Origin: Ignavibacteriota bacterium
Lineage (GTDB): Bacteria > Bacteroidota > Ignavibacteria > SZUA-365
Direction: 5' to 3'
Assembly (NCBI GenBank): GCA_016218045.1
Contig: JACRFB010000052.1
Span: forward strand, 16,481-80,480
Length of the DNA stretch: 64,000 nucleotides
Positions 43,469-53,038 of the stretch are shown here, piece by piece; within the stretch, counting starts at the first letter, position 1; each line of letters starts with the position of its first letter. The position numbers were made by a program, and so were the translations under genes. The notes beneath the pieces were generated by a model. The model had not been told where the DNA came from and ran no database searches. It was given only the letters and a program-made list of their open reading frames with translations.

Positions 43469-44098
43469 ATGGCGTACGAATGGAAGTTCAATCCCAGGCC
43501 CTACTCGGATGAAGAAGCGAAGACCCTGCTGAAGGATGTCGTCTCGCCCGAAACGTCGGACTGGCACTACAACACGCATCACAAAGGATACGTGACCTTC
43601 CTCAACAAGATCGAAGCGGCTCTCGAGACCGCCGACCGCTCCGCGGCAAATGGCAACTACAGCGAAATCGGCGAACTCAAACGTCGCTTGACCTGGAACC
43701 ACTCGGGCGCGCTTCTGCACGATCTGTACTGGAACAACCTCGGCGGCGACGGCGATCCCTCCAAAGGACCCGACGTGCTGAAAGCCATCGAGGAGAACTT
43801 CGGTTCGTTCGACGCATGGAAGGCCGACTTCAAGGCGGCCGCTGTCGCTGCAAAATTGAGCGGCTGGGGCCTGCTCGTGTGGGATCAGCTCTACTCGGGC
43901 CGCCTCCTCAACGTGCTTGTCGACGAACATCAGTACGGCGCGATCTGGGGCGGCATTCCGCTCATCGCCTGTGACGTGTTCGAGCATGCGTATTATCACA
44001 AGGACGGCCCGGGCCGCGCAAAATACATCGACAATTTTCTCGCGAATCTGCACTGGGGCCGCATCAACGAGCAGTTCCTGAAATTCAAGACCAAGTAA
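43469..44098 (+). CDS. Superoxide dismutase (Fe/Mn family)
   Basis: A 209-residue Fe/Mn superoxide dismutase converting superoxide to H2O2 and O2. Metal ligands are visible: His in WHYNTHHKGYV, His in LTWNHSGALLHDLYWNN, and the pair Asp/His in IACDVFEHAYYHKD (usual form DVWEHAYY). SGWGLLVWD is also family text. CGGAGGA sits 5 nt before ATG 43469. It is flanked by terminators, so it is probably a single-gene unit. Metal preference (Fe or Mn) is not decidable. Confidence 0.9.
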   Translation: MAYEWKFNPRPYSDEEAKTLLKDVVSPETSDWHYNTHHKGYVTFLNKIEAALETADRSAANGNYSEIGELKRRLTWNHSGALLHDLYWNNLGGDGDPSKGPDVLKAIEENFGSFDAWKADFKAAAVAAKLSGWGLLVWDQLYSGRLLNVLVDEHQYGAIWGGIPLIACDVFEHAYYHKDGPGRAKYIDNFLANLHWGRINEQFLKFKTK

Positions 44099-44118
44099 TC
44101 CGAATATTCCGTCCACGT

Positions 44119-44157
44119 GCGTCCGGTTTCCTTGTGGAGCCGGACGCCGTCTTTTTT
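44119..44157 (+). terminator. Rho-independent terminator after superoxide dismutase
   Basis: GCGTCCGG (44119-44126) pairs with CCGGACGC (44140-44147), 13-nt loop, then CGTCTTTTTTCCC with six T. A convincing intrinsic terminator 20 nt after the sod stop. Confidence 0.85.
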
Positions 44158-44165
44158 CCCCGCTC

Positions 44166-44816
44166 ATGTCCGAACCCACACGCACGATCCCGCTCTTTCC
44201 TCTGGGTCTGGTCCTCTTTCCGGATTCGCGCTTGCACCTGCACATATTCGAGGAGCGCTACAAGACGATGATCCGCGCTTCGATCGCGGAGGGCGTCGTG
44301 TTCGGAATCAATCTTCTACAGGACCGCTACATGCATCCTGTCGGCTGCACGGCGGAGGTCGAGCGTGTTTCGCGCAGTTATCCCGACGGGAGTTTCGACG
44401 TGGTTGTGCGCGGCGTGGACCGTTACACGGTGACGGACTATCACGAGGCGCCCGCCGGATACTTCGAGGGAGTGGTCGAACTGTTTACCGACACGGCCTC
44501 GGAGGTGCCGGAGCGTCTGCGTCTTGATGCCGCGGAAGCCTACAACAGCATCATCGACGCGGTGTTTTCCGGACAGGAGGATCTGAAACTCCGCATGGAC
44601 GAGACACTCGGGCTCGGCATCTCCTATGCGATGGCCGAGAAAGCCGGCCTCGATCTGCTCGGCAGGCAGCGGCTGCTGGAACTCCGTACCGAAGCGGAGC
44701 GGCTCGATTCACTGCTCGTACACATGCAGCGGCTACTCCCGCTGTTGGTAGACGGGAAACGGCTCAGGGAGGTGTCGGCCAACGATGGATACCTCCCCCG
44801 CGGCACCGCGTTTTAG
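44166..44816 (+). CDS. LON-substrate-binding-domain protein
   Basis: A 216-residue stand-alone Lon N-terminal (LonN/PUA-like) domain protein. TRTIPLFPLGLVLFPDSRLH and LHIFEERYKTMIRASIAEG are the domain hallmark (pattern PLFPL-x-x-V-x-FP), and the C-terminal half is helical (LRLDAAEAYNSIIDAVF). There is no AAA or protease domain. Family members are unassigned; a role in proteolysis or substrate recognition is only inferred. Its last 4 nt overlap the convergent S41 protease gene. Confidence 0.85.
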   Translation: MSEPTRTIPLFPLGLVLFPDSRLHLHIFEERYKTMIRASIAEGVVFGINLLQDRYMHPVGCTAEVERVSRSYPDGSFDVVVRGVDRYTVTDYHEAPAGYFEGVVELFTDTASEVPERLRLDAAEAYNSIIDAVFSGQEDLKLRMDETLGLGISYAMAEKAGLDLLGRQRLLELRTEAERLDSLLVHMQRLLPLLVDGKRLREVSANDGYLPRGTAF

Positions 44817-46504
44817 TGCGCCTGGCTTAACGCGACTTCGTAGGAGGCGGGATCCCGGAGCAGCGCAAGCGCCTTCTGCAATTGAATGTCGGAATCACGC
44901 GTCGTGCGGAAACGCAGCTTGGATCCGCCGAGTTGAAAGGCGAATTCCTTGCGAAGCAGTCGGGCAAGATGCGCCCAGAAAAACTCGACACGATTCGGAC
45001 GCGCTGCGCGCAGACCAGCGGCAAGGGCCTCGGCCTGCTGCACCGTCTTGTGTCCGTAGCCCTCGTCCTGCAGGGCGGTGAGCAATTTTCGTGATGCGGC
45101 CTCGGCATCGGTTTCCGCAAATGTTTTCATCGAGTCGATGTGTTTTCTGAACGCGTCACGCATCGAGTTTTCCATGGACGGCACGGTGCGCAGATTCAGG
45201 CGATTGATGCGTTCGGCGGTAAACACCAGCAAAGCACCGCTTTGTGATACCTGCCGAACAAACGGATGGAGGGAATCGTCTGCGAGTGTCACGTCGGGTT
45301 CGATGCCGCCCGCGCCGCGCAGGAGGCGGCGCTTCACGAGTGTCCGGTACACCTGCTGCGTGTCGGCACCCATGTCCGGCAGTACACCTTCGGGTCCACG
45401 CTTTCCGAAATCACTCTTCTGAATGCAGCGCCCAGACGGTGTGTAGTATTTGGATGTTGTCAGTTTGAGCTGGTTCTCGCCGTCGAGCGGCAGAATGCTC
45501 TGCACGAGTCCTTTGCCGAACGTACGCGTGCCGACAATGACACCCCGGTCAAGATCCTGAACGGCGCCGGCGACGATCTCGCTTGCGCTCGCGCTGTTGC
45601 CGTTGACGAGCACCACCAGCGGTATATCGGCGCTGAGAGGGGTTTCGGCGGAGCGGTACTCGCGCGTGTAGGCGGGATGCCTTCCGCGCGTCGAAACGAG
45701 GATGCTGCCTCGCGGGGCGAAATACTCGAGCAGACGCACGGCCGCGTCGAGGAGTCCGCCGCTGTTGTCGCGCAGGTCGATGATCACACCACGTGCGTCG
45801 CGTGTTTGAAGGAAGGGCGCGAGCACGTCGCGCACTTCGCTCGACGTGGAGTGGGTGAAGCGGTCGAGCTTGATGTACAGCACGCCGTTGTCGAGCCGTT
45901 CGGAGAAGGCCATGCCGCGGACCGGAATATCGCGACGGGTGAGATCGAGGTTTTTTACGCCGGCATGCCCGGGCCTGCGTACGACGATACGGACGGCGCT
46001 GCCCGCGGGTCCGCGCAGGAAACGGCGGAGATCGAGGCCGGCTACCCCTTCCACACGTATCGAGTCGATGCGCAGAATTTCGTCGCCGATGCGCAGGGGA
46101 ATAAGCCGCTGGCCTTCGTCGTCCACAACGGCGGAGATCAGGTATTTGCTCGCGCGATTGGTGATGGAAATGCCGAGTCCTCCATACTTGCCGAAGGTCA
46201 GCATGTCGAGATCGGCGCGCTCCTGTTCATCGATGAACGAAGAATACGGATCGAGTGTGGAGAGCATCCCTTTTATTCCGGCCTTCATCAACTGGGTCTG
46301 TTGCACCGGCTCCACATAGTTCCCGGCGATTTCCTGATACACGCGGCCCAGCAGCGACATGCCGCGCGCGATGGAGGACGGATCGTCGGGACGGCCGCGG
46401 AAACCGGTCAGGAACAGCAGCACGCTGAGGGTCGCGCAGGCGAGTACAACGGCCTTCGCGCGGCGACGGTACCTGCGGGGGAGTTTGGGCATGGGACGTG
46501 TCAT
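44813..46504 (-). CDS. S41-family C-terminal processing protease
   Basis: A 563-residue periplasmic tail-specific protease. It has an N-terminal membrane anchor or signal (VVLACATLSVLLFLTGF), a helical segment, a PDZ domain (about 105-180: GGLGISITNRASKYLISAVV) and the S41 catalytic core. The nucleophile Ser is in NGNSASASEIVAGA and the Lys in GTRTFGKGLVQ. A ~200-residue C-terminal extension follows. ATG 46504 overlaps the tmk stop (ATGA), so it is the distal gene of the long minus-strand run. Confidence 0.92.
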   Translation of the reverse strand: MTRPMPKLPRRYRRRAKAVVLACATLSVLLFLTGFRGRPDDPSSIARGMSLLGRVYQEIAGNYVEPVQQTQLMKAGIKGMLSTLDPYSSFIDEQERADLDMLTFGKYGGLGISITNRASKYLISAVVDDEGQRLIPLRIGDEILRIDSIRVEGVAGLDLRRFLRGPAGSAVRIVVRRPGHAGVKNLDLTRRDIPVRGMAFSERLDNGVLYIKLDRFTHSTSSEVRDVLAPFLQTRDARGVIIDLRDNSGGLLDAAVRLLEYFAPRGSILVSTRGRHPAYTREYRSAETPLSADIPLVVLVNGNSASASEIVAGAVQDLDRGVIVGTRTFGKGLVQSILPLDGENQLKLTTSKYYTPSGRCIQKSDFGKRGPEGVLPDMGADTQQVYRTLVKRRLLRGAGGIEPDVTLADDSLHPFVRQVSQSGALLVFTAERINRLNLRTVPSMENSMRDAFRKHIDSMKTFAETDAEAASRKLLTALQDEGYGHKTVQQAEALAAGLRAARPNRVEFFWAHLARLLRKEFAFQLGGSKLRFRTTRDSDIQLQKALALLRDPASYEVALSQAH

Positions 46505-47136
46505 TCGAAGTAGGTGTGTCTGAGAATTCGTTCAATGCGGTCGAATATGGCGTCGGGATTGTCGCGGCCGTCGAAGAGCGAGATACGCCAGGGTTCGGCG
46601 CCCGCGATACTGCGGTAGCCAGCGGCGACCCGCGCGAAGAATTCCTCGTCAGCCGCTTCCATGCGGTCGTCGTCCCGGCCCTGCGCCGCGCGTCTCCGTC
46701 TGCTCTCGGCCACGTCGATGTCGAGCAGGAAGGTGATGTCCGGCAACAGCCCGCCCGTGGCGAGGCGGTGCACTTCGGCGATGGACGACAGATCGATGCC
46801 GCGCCCGTGACCCTGATAGGCGGTGGTCGAGTCGAGAAAACGGTCCGCGATGACACTCGTGCCGCGCGCGAGGGCGGGGCGGATGACCTCCTCGATCAAT
46901 TGCGCCCGCGCGGCGGAAAACAACAGCAGTTCCGCAACAGGCCGCAGCGCGTGATGGTCCCGGTCCAGAAGTATGTCGCGCACGCGTTCCGACACCGTCG
47001 TGCCTCCCGGTTCACGGACAAAGAGATGCGGAATGTCGTGTTTTTCGAGCCAGGCACGCGTGCGAGAGCACTGCGTGGATTTGCCCGAGGAGTCGATGCC
47101 CTCGAAGGTAATGAATCGTGCGGGGAAGGAGTGCAT
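46501..47136 (-). CDS. tmk: Thymidylate kinase
   Basis: A 211-residue kinase phosphorylating dTMP to dTDP. The P-loop is FEGIDSSGKSTQ (12-22), followed by FVREPGGTTVSERVRDILLD (the DR/E base-binding motif), ADRFLDSTTAYQGHGRG and LLDIDVAESRRRR (lid). ATG 47136 starts at the usual place, 15 residues before the P-loop; the frame open to 47367 has nothing conserved. It lies 10 nt after xerD. Confidence 0.94.
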   Translation of the reverse strand: MHSFPARFITFEGIDSSGKSTQCSRTRAWLEKHDIPHLFVREPGGTTVSERVRDILLDRDHHALRPVAELLLFSAARAQLIEEVIRPALARGTSVIADRFLDSTTAYQGHGRGIDLSSIAEVHRLATGGLLPDITFLLDIDVAESRRRRAAQGRDDDRMEAADEEFFARVAAGYRSIAGAEPWRISLFDGRDNPDAIFDRIERILRHTYFE

Positions 47137-47146
47137 AACGATGGGA

Positions 47147-48046
47147 TCAGTGCGCGCGGGGATGATAGGTGCGGTGCACGTCGCGCAGGTATTCGCGGTC
47201 GACATGCGTGTATATCTGCGTCGTGCCGATGTCGGCGTGGCCGAGCATTTCCTGCACGGCCCGCAGATCGGCGCCTCCCTCGAGCAGGTGCGTCGCGAAG
47301 GAATGGCGGAACGTGTGCGGGTGTACATCGCTGCGAATGCCCGCGGCCGATGCGTATTTCTTGACAATCGTGAGGATGCTCATGCGCGTGAGACCTCCGC
47401 CGCGATGGTTGAGGTACACGATGGAATGCGGCCGCGCGCTGCGCGCGAGCAGGGGACGCGCGTCGCGGAGGTATTTGCGCAGCCACTCGGCGGCGATGTC
47501 GCCCAACGGAACGAGACGCTCCTTGCTGCCTTTCCCCAGCACACGAATCAGTTCCTCGTCGAGATGCAGTTGCTCGAGTCGGAAGGTTGCAAGTTCCGTC
47601 ACCCGCATGCCGGAGGCGTACAGGGTCTCGAGCAGAGAACGGTCGCGCAGGCCGCGAGGAGTCTGCGTCTCGGGTGCCTCGAGTATGCGCGCAACTTCGT
47701 CCTGCGTGAGTACCATCGGGAGGTGTTTGGTAAGTGTCGGCGATTCGATAAGGACGGTCGGGTCGGCATCCGCGTACCGCTCCTCCAGGAGGAAGCGGTG
47801 AAACTGTTTCAACGCCGATAAAATGCGCGCGGCGCTCGATGGCGCGAGACCCGCGTCGTGCAACGCCTTGAGGTATTGCGACACGTGCTTCTGCGACACC
47901 GCCCCTGTGTGAGTCACCTCGAGTCCGGCAAGCCATGCCGCGTAACGTTGCAGATCGCCGCGGTACGCATCGACCGTGTTTGCGGAGAGCCCCCGCTCCA
48001 GCGCGATGTGCTGGCGGAAACGGCGCAATGCGGCGTCGAGTGTCAC
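47147..48046 (-). CDS. xerD: Tyrosine recombinase XerD
   Basis: A 299-residue site-specific recombinase resolving chromosome dimers at dif. The catalytic residues are seen in LYASGMRVTELATF (Arg), HPHTFRHSFATHLLEGG (His, Arg) and LGHADIGTTQIYTHV (His, Tyr). The N-terminal SAM-like domain includes ALERGLSANTVDAYRGDLQR. The start is GTG 48046, which overlaps the upstream stop (GTGA) and gives standard XerD length; the longer open frame to 48664 is the shadow of the upstream gene. XerC versus XerD by sequence alone is uncertain. Confidence 0.88.
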   Translation of the reverse strand: MTLDAALRRFRQHIALERGLSANTVDAYRGDLQRYAAWLAGLEVTHTGAVSQKHVSQYLKALHDAGLAPSSAARILSALKQFHRFLLEERYADADPTVLIESPTLTKHLPMVLTQDEVARILEAPETQTPRGLRDRSLLETLYASGMRVTELATFRLEQLHLDEELIRVLGKGSKERLVPLGDIAAEWLRKYLRDARPLLARSARPHSIVYLNHRGGGLTRMSILTIVKKYASAAGIRSDVHPHTFRHSFATHLLEGGADLRAVQEMLGHADIGTTQIYTHVDREYLRDVHRTYHPRAH

Positions 48047-50388
48047 AGTTGGTCGATTCTCCTGATGCGGCTCGAGATGGCGTCGGCGGTCGAGGGCAGT
48101 TTCAACAGCTTCGCGGTGCGCTCCGCGTTTTTCTGCGCCGCCTCGGCATCGGCCTCGGTCGGGTATTTGATTCTGTTGTGATGTATGCCTGTGAGAATCG
48201 TCAGGAAGCTCTTCTTCACGAGCATCAGTTCGCGGAACGTCAGATCGCAGTACTCGAGCTGTCCCTCCGCGAGGCGTTTGTTCACGGTGTGGTCGATCAG
48301 CTTCTCGATGGAATCCACCGTGGGTTCCTCGAGTGCGCGCGCCGCCGCTTCGATCGTGTCGGCCAGCATGACGATCGCCGTTTCTTTGGTGAGCGGGGAT
48401 GGGCCGGGATATCGGAATTCGCCCGCGACAAGCGACTCGGGCCGCTCCTGTCTTTCCTTCTCGAGGAAATAGGCGACCGTCGTTGTGCCGTGATGCGCGG
48501 GAATAAAATCGATCACACGTTGCGGCAAACCGGCCTCGCGCGCCATCGTAATGCCGTCCTCCACATGTTTGATGATGCGGCGCGCACTTTCGACAGGCGG
48601 GAGAGATTCGTGGATGTTGTTCGTGCCGAGCTGGTTTTCGACGAAGGCCTCGGGATGCGGGCATTTGCCGATATCGTGATAATACGCGCCGACACGTGCC
48701 AGGATGGGATTCGCACCGATGGCCAGCGCGGCCGCCTCGGCAAGTGTACCCATCACGATGCTGTGATGGAAGGTGCCCGGCGCGCGCGACGACAATTCCC
48801 GCAGAAGAGGATGGTTAAAATCGGACAGCTCGAGCAGTGTCAGATCGGTGTCGATGCCGAACAATCGTTCGAAGAAATACAGAAGTCCGAACGTCAGGAT
48901 GGATGAGAGAAGCGCGTTGGCGGCGGCATACAACAAGTCGGTCGTGACCTGGCCCATCGGCACGGCGCGCTGCAGGCCGTCGAAACCGATCACGATCGCG
49001 TAACCGAGAAAGATGAAGGTCAGTGACCGGAAGATCTGCGTGCGGTGTTTGATGTCGCGCACGGTGTACAGTGCGAGCGAACCGGCCATCGCCGATGCGA
49101 GTATGATGGTGTAATCATTGCCACGAAGCGCGCCCACCAGGAAACTCACGGTCACTGTGGTGTAGAATGCCACGCGCGAATCGAAAATGATTGCCACGAG
49201 CATCGACGCAATGGGCACGAGAATCAGATACTGCACGGGCCCGGAGATGGGCACGCTGAACGACAGGTACGCAAACATCGTCGGTATCAGTATGATCAGG
49301 CCCAGGAGCAGGAGTTTTTGCGTGCTGCGGAAAATACGTTTGCGGAACAGGGCGAGATAAATTCCGAGGAAGCTGAGGATGGTCGCGGTATGTCCCGCGC
49401 GCCCGAGCACCTGAAGCAGCGTGTTGACTTCGCCCGCGCGCTCGATACGCGCCCGCTGATACGAATCGAGTTTGGCCTTGATTGCGGGTGTGATGCGTTC
49501 GTGCCTGCTCACGATACGCTCGTTCTGCTTGACGATGCCATCCGTGCGCGGAACTGCGGCGGTCGCGGCCTGCAGGGCGACCTGCGAGCGGCGGGGATTG
49601 TGCACGATGTTGGGCGCGGCCACGGATCGTATCAACGCCACGACCAACGGGGCGGGGAACACGTCGCTGTGCGCGCGTGCGCGGACAAATCCGTCGATGT
49701 CTCCCCGGTCGAGGAAGTCCCTCACGGGATGCAGTTCCTCGTACTCCGCGTTCTGCAGGGCGAGCGTTGGCTGTTCGAAAGACGCGCGGCTGCGGTCGAG
49801 CAGGCCTCGTGTGTACAGATCGTCGAGCAGGGGCATGATGAAGGCGCGTAATGCACCGTAGGGACGGGCTGTCGATCCGCGACGCGGCCGGTCGGCCAGA
49901 CGGAGACGCAGCAGTATCATGGCGTCGTCGCTGCTTAATGGAACGGCAAGTCCGCGCCGGGCGATGGAACGCAGGACCAAAGGCGCTGCACGCGACGTTG
50001 CATCCAACCCGGGCCTCAGAGGCACGGTGCTGTCGATCACCGAGGCGATGACGGAGAGAATGACATCGAGACTGTCGACGGCGCGCCGTCCCACGGTGTC
50101 GATGCGATCGAAGCTGAGCGGCGTTGCCCGGGTCGCCTCGTGCACCTCGTCGTCGATCACCGCCGGAATGCGATGAATGGGGTATGAAAACGGGGCGATA
50201 AGGTCTTCTTCATTCCATATCGTGCCTTCGGAGTACTCGTAGTACTTCGACAGGCCCTTCGGGAACAACAGGGCGATGAACAGGACCAGGCCTACTCCAA
50301 GGGCTATACGTGCTCGGCCGTTGTCGTCGAACTTCGACAGACGCGCGAGTACGGCGAGCCGGTAGCCGCGGAATGTGTTGGGCGTCAT
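48043..50388 (-). CDS. 7TM-HD phosphohydrolase, c-di-AMP phosphodiesterase PgpH-like
   Basis: A 781-residue membrane protein. It has an N-terminal helix (IALGVGLVLFIALLF), a large extracytoplasmic 7TMR-HDED domain (about 45-300), seven transmembrane helices (about 330-540) and a cytoplasmic HD domain with GTFHHSIVMGTLAEAA, GAYYHDIGKCPHPEAF and FIPAHHGTTT. These are the HD metal-binding residues of PgpH, which hydrolyses c-di-AMP. Family assignment is firm; the nucleotide is family knowledge. Its start overlaps the Cof-phosphatase stop by 4 nt, and its stop overlaps xerD. Confidence 0.9.
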   Translation of the reverse strand: MTPNTFRGYRLAVLARLSKFDDNGRARIALGVGLVLFIALLFPKGLSKYYEYSEGTIWNEEDLIAPFSYPIHRIPAVIDDEVHEATRATPLSFDRIDTVGRRAVDSLDVILSVIASVIDSTVPLRPGLDATSRAAPLVLRSIARRGLAVPLSSDDAMILLRLRLADRPRRGSTARPYGALRAFIMPLLDDLYTRGLLDRSRASFEQPTLALQNAEYEELHPVRDFLDRGDIDGFVRARAHSDVFPAPLVVALIRSVAAPNIVHNPRRSQVALQAATAAVPRTDGIVKQNERIVSRHERITPAIKAKLDSYQRARIERAGEVNTLLQVLGRAGHTATILSFLGIYLALFRKRIFRSTQKLLLLGLIILIPTMFAYLSFSVPISGPVQYLILVPIASMLVAIIFDSRVAFYTTVTVSFLVGALRGNDYTIILASAMAGSLALYTVRDIKHRTQIFRSLTFIFLGYAIVIGFDGLQRAVPMGQVTTDLLYAAANALLSSILTFGLLYFFERLFGIDTDLTLLELSDFNHPLLRELSSRAPGTFHHSIVMGTLAEAAALAIGANPILARVGAYYHDIGKCPHPEAFVENQLGTNNIHESLPPVESARRIIKHVEDGITMAREAGLPQRVIDFIPAHHGTTTVAYFLEKERQERPESLVAGEFRYPGPSPLTKETAIVMLADTIEAAARALEEPTVDSIEKLIDHTVNKRLAEGQLEYCDLTFRELMLVKKSFLTILTGIHHNRIKYPTEADAEAAQKNAERTAKLLKLPSTADAISSRIRRIDQL

Positions 50389-51287
50389 GTGTGCGGCTCC
50401 CGCGCGGAGGCGATCAGAGCAAAAAATTCCGCCGCGCCATCTTCACTCGACGTTGCCCGGGTAACAAAATCGGCGTGCCGCTTCACCTGTTCTATGCCGT
50501 TGCGCATGGCCGCGGCGACACCCGCGAATTTCAGCATTTCGACATCGTTCGAATAGTCGCCGATCGCGGCCACCTCGCGCGGGCGGAGCCCGAGATGGCG
50601 CGCAAGAAATCGCAGAGCGGTGCCTTTGTGTACGCCGCTGTTCCGGATCTCGAGGAAATAGGTGTTCTCGGCACTTTTACTCTGGTACATCGAGCGATCG
50701 ACGCGTGTGTGGAAGTCCTTCGCCAGTCCCACGCTCAGATCCTGTATCGCGGAATAGGACCCTCGCGCCACACACATCACCGCGCGGTCGAGCAGAGGAA
50801 GCAAATCCTGCACAACACGCTGCTCGGGGGGATAGGCGGCGAGGTAGCGGGGGAGTTCCGAGGGATCACCCGTTGCGTGGACTCCGTCTCCGGTGAACGC
50901 GGCAACGTCCATCTCCGGATGACGGCGCATGATCTCTGCTATACGCGCTCCCACTTCCATGCCGAGCAGCGACTGCCACAGGACGATTCCGCTCGCGTCC
51001 TTGATCAGCGCGCCGTTGAGCGAGACGATGGGGTGCGGACTCCCGAGTGCGCGCGAGAAATGTCGTATGAAACCATCACTCCGTCCCGATGCAAGCAGCA
51101 GCGCGACGCCATGCGAATTCAGTTCCCGGATCGCCCGCACGCTCTCGGGCCCGATGCCGTTCTCATCATTCAGCAGCGTGCCGTCGAGGTCGCTTGCGAC
51201 CAGCCGGATGTGTTTCAGCCGCGCAAGAAATCGTTTGTCGGAAGAGAGAAATGAAAACAGGAACGCACCGATTGAGTTATGTATCAA
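50385..51287 (-). CDS. Cof-type HAD-superfamily hydrolase
   Basis: A HAD hydrolase of ~290 residues, active on sugar or nucleotide phosphates. Motif 1 LVASDLDGTLLNDENG (nucleophile DLDGT), motif 2 LLLASGRSDG, motif 3 lysine in HKGTALRFLARHLG and motif 4 IGDYSNDVEMLKFAG are all present. The start is uncertain: no ATG or GTG lies just before the domain. A TTG at 51287 overlaps the symporter end by 11 nt and gives 300 residues, while the frame remains open to 51368. Confidence 0.82.
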   Translation of the reverse strand: MIHNSIGAFLFSFLSSDKRFLARLKHIRLVASDLDGTLLNDENGIGPESVRAIRELNSHGVALLLASGRSDGFIRHFSRALGSPHPIVSLNGALIKDASGIVLWQSLLGMEVGARIAEIMRRHPEMDVAAFTGDGVHATGDPSELPRYLAAYPPEQRVVQDLLPLLDRAVMCVARGSYSAIQDLSVGLAKDFHTRVDRSMYQSKSAENTYFLEIRNSGVHKGTALRFLARHLGLRPREVAAIGDYSNDVEMLKFAGVAAAMRNGIEQVKRHADFVTRATSSEDGAAEFFALIASAREPHT

Positions 51288-53037
51288 ATGATCTGACGGC
51301 GAAAAATACGCCGAAAGCCGACACAAGCGAAACGCCCGCCCAAGCCGCACCCCCGCCGGGAGTGCCAATAAGGAATTCTCCCACGGAGAACAGCGCGGAA
51401 TACACGAGCAGTATCCCCGAAACCCAGGCGGCCAGCATACGGCCGAAGGGCGCGTGTGAGGGACCCGCGCCGCAACGCTGCTCCACCGGTTTCCAGAAGG
51501 GTCCTCCCGGTCGCACTTTCAGGTAGAACGCGTCCAGCACGCTGCGCTCAGTGGCGGGCGTCAGAAAGGTGAGTGTGATCCAGACGACGGTGGTGATGCC
51601 GGCGGTGAGGAACAGGCTGTTTGGGAAAAGAATGCGTGCCGCCTCGGGATTTCCCGCGTTGTACAGGGCGATGGCGCCGTAGGTGATGATGGGTGTCAGC
51701 GTCGCGGCTATTTCGCTCCACGCGTTTACGCGCCACCAGTACCAGCGCAGGATGAGTACCAGACCCAACCCCGCGCCGCATTCGATGATAAAGATCCATG
51801 CGTCGGAGATGGATGTCATGATGCTCGTCACTGCCATTGACAGGACCATGATGCCGATCGTCGCAATACGCGAGATGCGCACATAGCTTTTTTCCTCGCG
51901 TCCCTTCTGCACGAATCGTCGCCAGAAATCGTTGACGATGTACGAGGTGCCCCAGTTGAGATGTGTTGCGATGGTCGACATGTACGCGGCAAAAAATGCT
52001 GCGATCATGAGTCCGCGAAAACCAGAAGGGAGGAAGTCGCGCATCGCGTAGATATACCCGAGCTTCTTCTCTGCCGCGGGAAGCTGCGGATACAGGATGA
52101 TGGTTGCGAGTCCGACGAGGATCCACGGCCATGGGCGCAGCGCATAGTGAGCAATTTGGAAGAACAGGACTGCAAATACCGAATCTTTCTCGCTGCGTGT
52201 CGACATCATACGCTGTGCGACGTACCCCCCGCCGCCCGGTTCCGCCCCCGGATACCAGGAGGCCCACCATTGCACACCCACGTACGCGAGGAAGGCTCCC
52301 GCGGAAAGCGAGAGCACGCCGACGGCGCCGTCGGATGCGGAGCCGATACGGGGCAGTATGGAGAGTGTCTCGGGCGGCAGCGCCTGGCGCAGTCCGGCGA
52401 GTCCGCCAATCTGCGGCGCATTCACAACGAGCACTGCAAGCACGATACATCCCGTCATCGCGATGAGGAATTGTACGGCATCAGTCACGGCCACGCCCCA
52501 GAGGCCCGACATCGAGGAATACACGGCGGTCAGGACCAGCGCCAGTCCCGTGTAGAGAAAGGCCTCGCTGCGCGGCAGACCGAAAAATCCCTCGAGCACG
52601 GCGGCCATGGCAAGGTTTACCCATCCCATGATCACGGTGTTCATGAACAGGCCCAGGTACACCGAGCGAAACGCGCGCAGCACTGCCGCGGGTGCCCCGG
52701 AATATCGGAGTTCAATCAGTTCGAGATCCGTCAGCACGCCGCTGCGGTGCCACAGGCGCGCGAAGAAAAACACGGTGAGCATGCCGCCGATCAGCATGTT
52801 CCACCACAGCCAGTTTCCCGAAACACCGTGTGTGGACACCAGTTCTGTGACGGCGAGCGGTGTGTCGGCGGCGAACGTCGTCGCAACCATCGACAATCCC
52901 GCGAGCCACCATGTCATCCGCCGACCGCCGAGGAAAAATTCCTGCGTGTTGCGTCCCGCGCGTTTCGAGAAATAGAACCCGACCACCGCGGTGCCCGCGA
53001 AGTATATGCCAACGAGAATCCAGTCGAAAAGGTCCAT
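51277..53037 (-). CDS. Sodium/solute symporter (SSS family)
   Basis: A 586-residue transporter with 13 or more helices, in the SSF family (LeuT fold). It has DLFDWILVGIYFAGTAVVGF, FFLGGRRMTWWLAGLSMVA and WWNMLIGGMLTVFFFARLWH, with a long extramembrane loop near LPAAEKKLGYIYAMRDFLPS. The substrate is unknown; members carry sugars, amino acids, urea or ions. It follows another SSS gene by 1 nt, which could indicate a pair with different substrates or expression coupling. Confidence 0.88.
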   Translation of the reverse strand: MDLFDWILVGIYFAGTAVVGFYFSKRAGRNTQEFFLGGRRMTWWLAGLSMVATTFAADTPLAVTELVSTHGVSGNWLWWNMLIGGMLTVFFFARLWHRSGVLTDLELIELRYSGAPAAVLRAFRSVYLGLFMNTVIMGWVNLAMAAVLEGFFGLPRSEAFLYTGLALVLTAVYSSMSGLWGVAVTDAVQFLIAMTGCIVLAVLVVNAPQIGGLAGLRQALPPETLSILPRIGSASDGAVGVLSLSAGAFLAYVGVQWWASWYPGAEPGGGGYVAQRMMSTRSEKDSVFAVLFFQIAHYALRPWPWILVGLATIILYPQLPAAEKKLGYIYAMRDFLPSGFRGLMIAAFFAAYMSTIATHLNWGTSYIVNDFWRRFVQKGREEKSYVRISRIATIGIMVLSMAVTSIMTSISDAWIFIIECGAGLGLVLILRWYWWRVNAWSEIAATLTPIITYGAIALYNAGNPEAARILFPNSLFLTAGITTVVWITLTFLTPATERSVLDAFYLKVRPGGPFWKPVEQRCGAGPSHAPFGRMLAAWVSGILLVYSALFSVGEFLIGTPGGGAAWAGVSLVSAFGVFFAVRSFDT

Positions 53038-53038
53038 G

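Noticed and set aside
45266..46513. 415-codon plus-strand frame opposite the S41 protease
   Set aside because: Antisense shadow; the S41 catalytic motifs are on the minus strand.
47147..48664. 505-codon version of the xerD frame
   Set aside because: The first ~206 codons lie inside the PgpH-like gene in another frame and are Arg/His-rich; GTG 48046 gives the standard XerD length.
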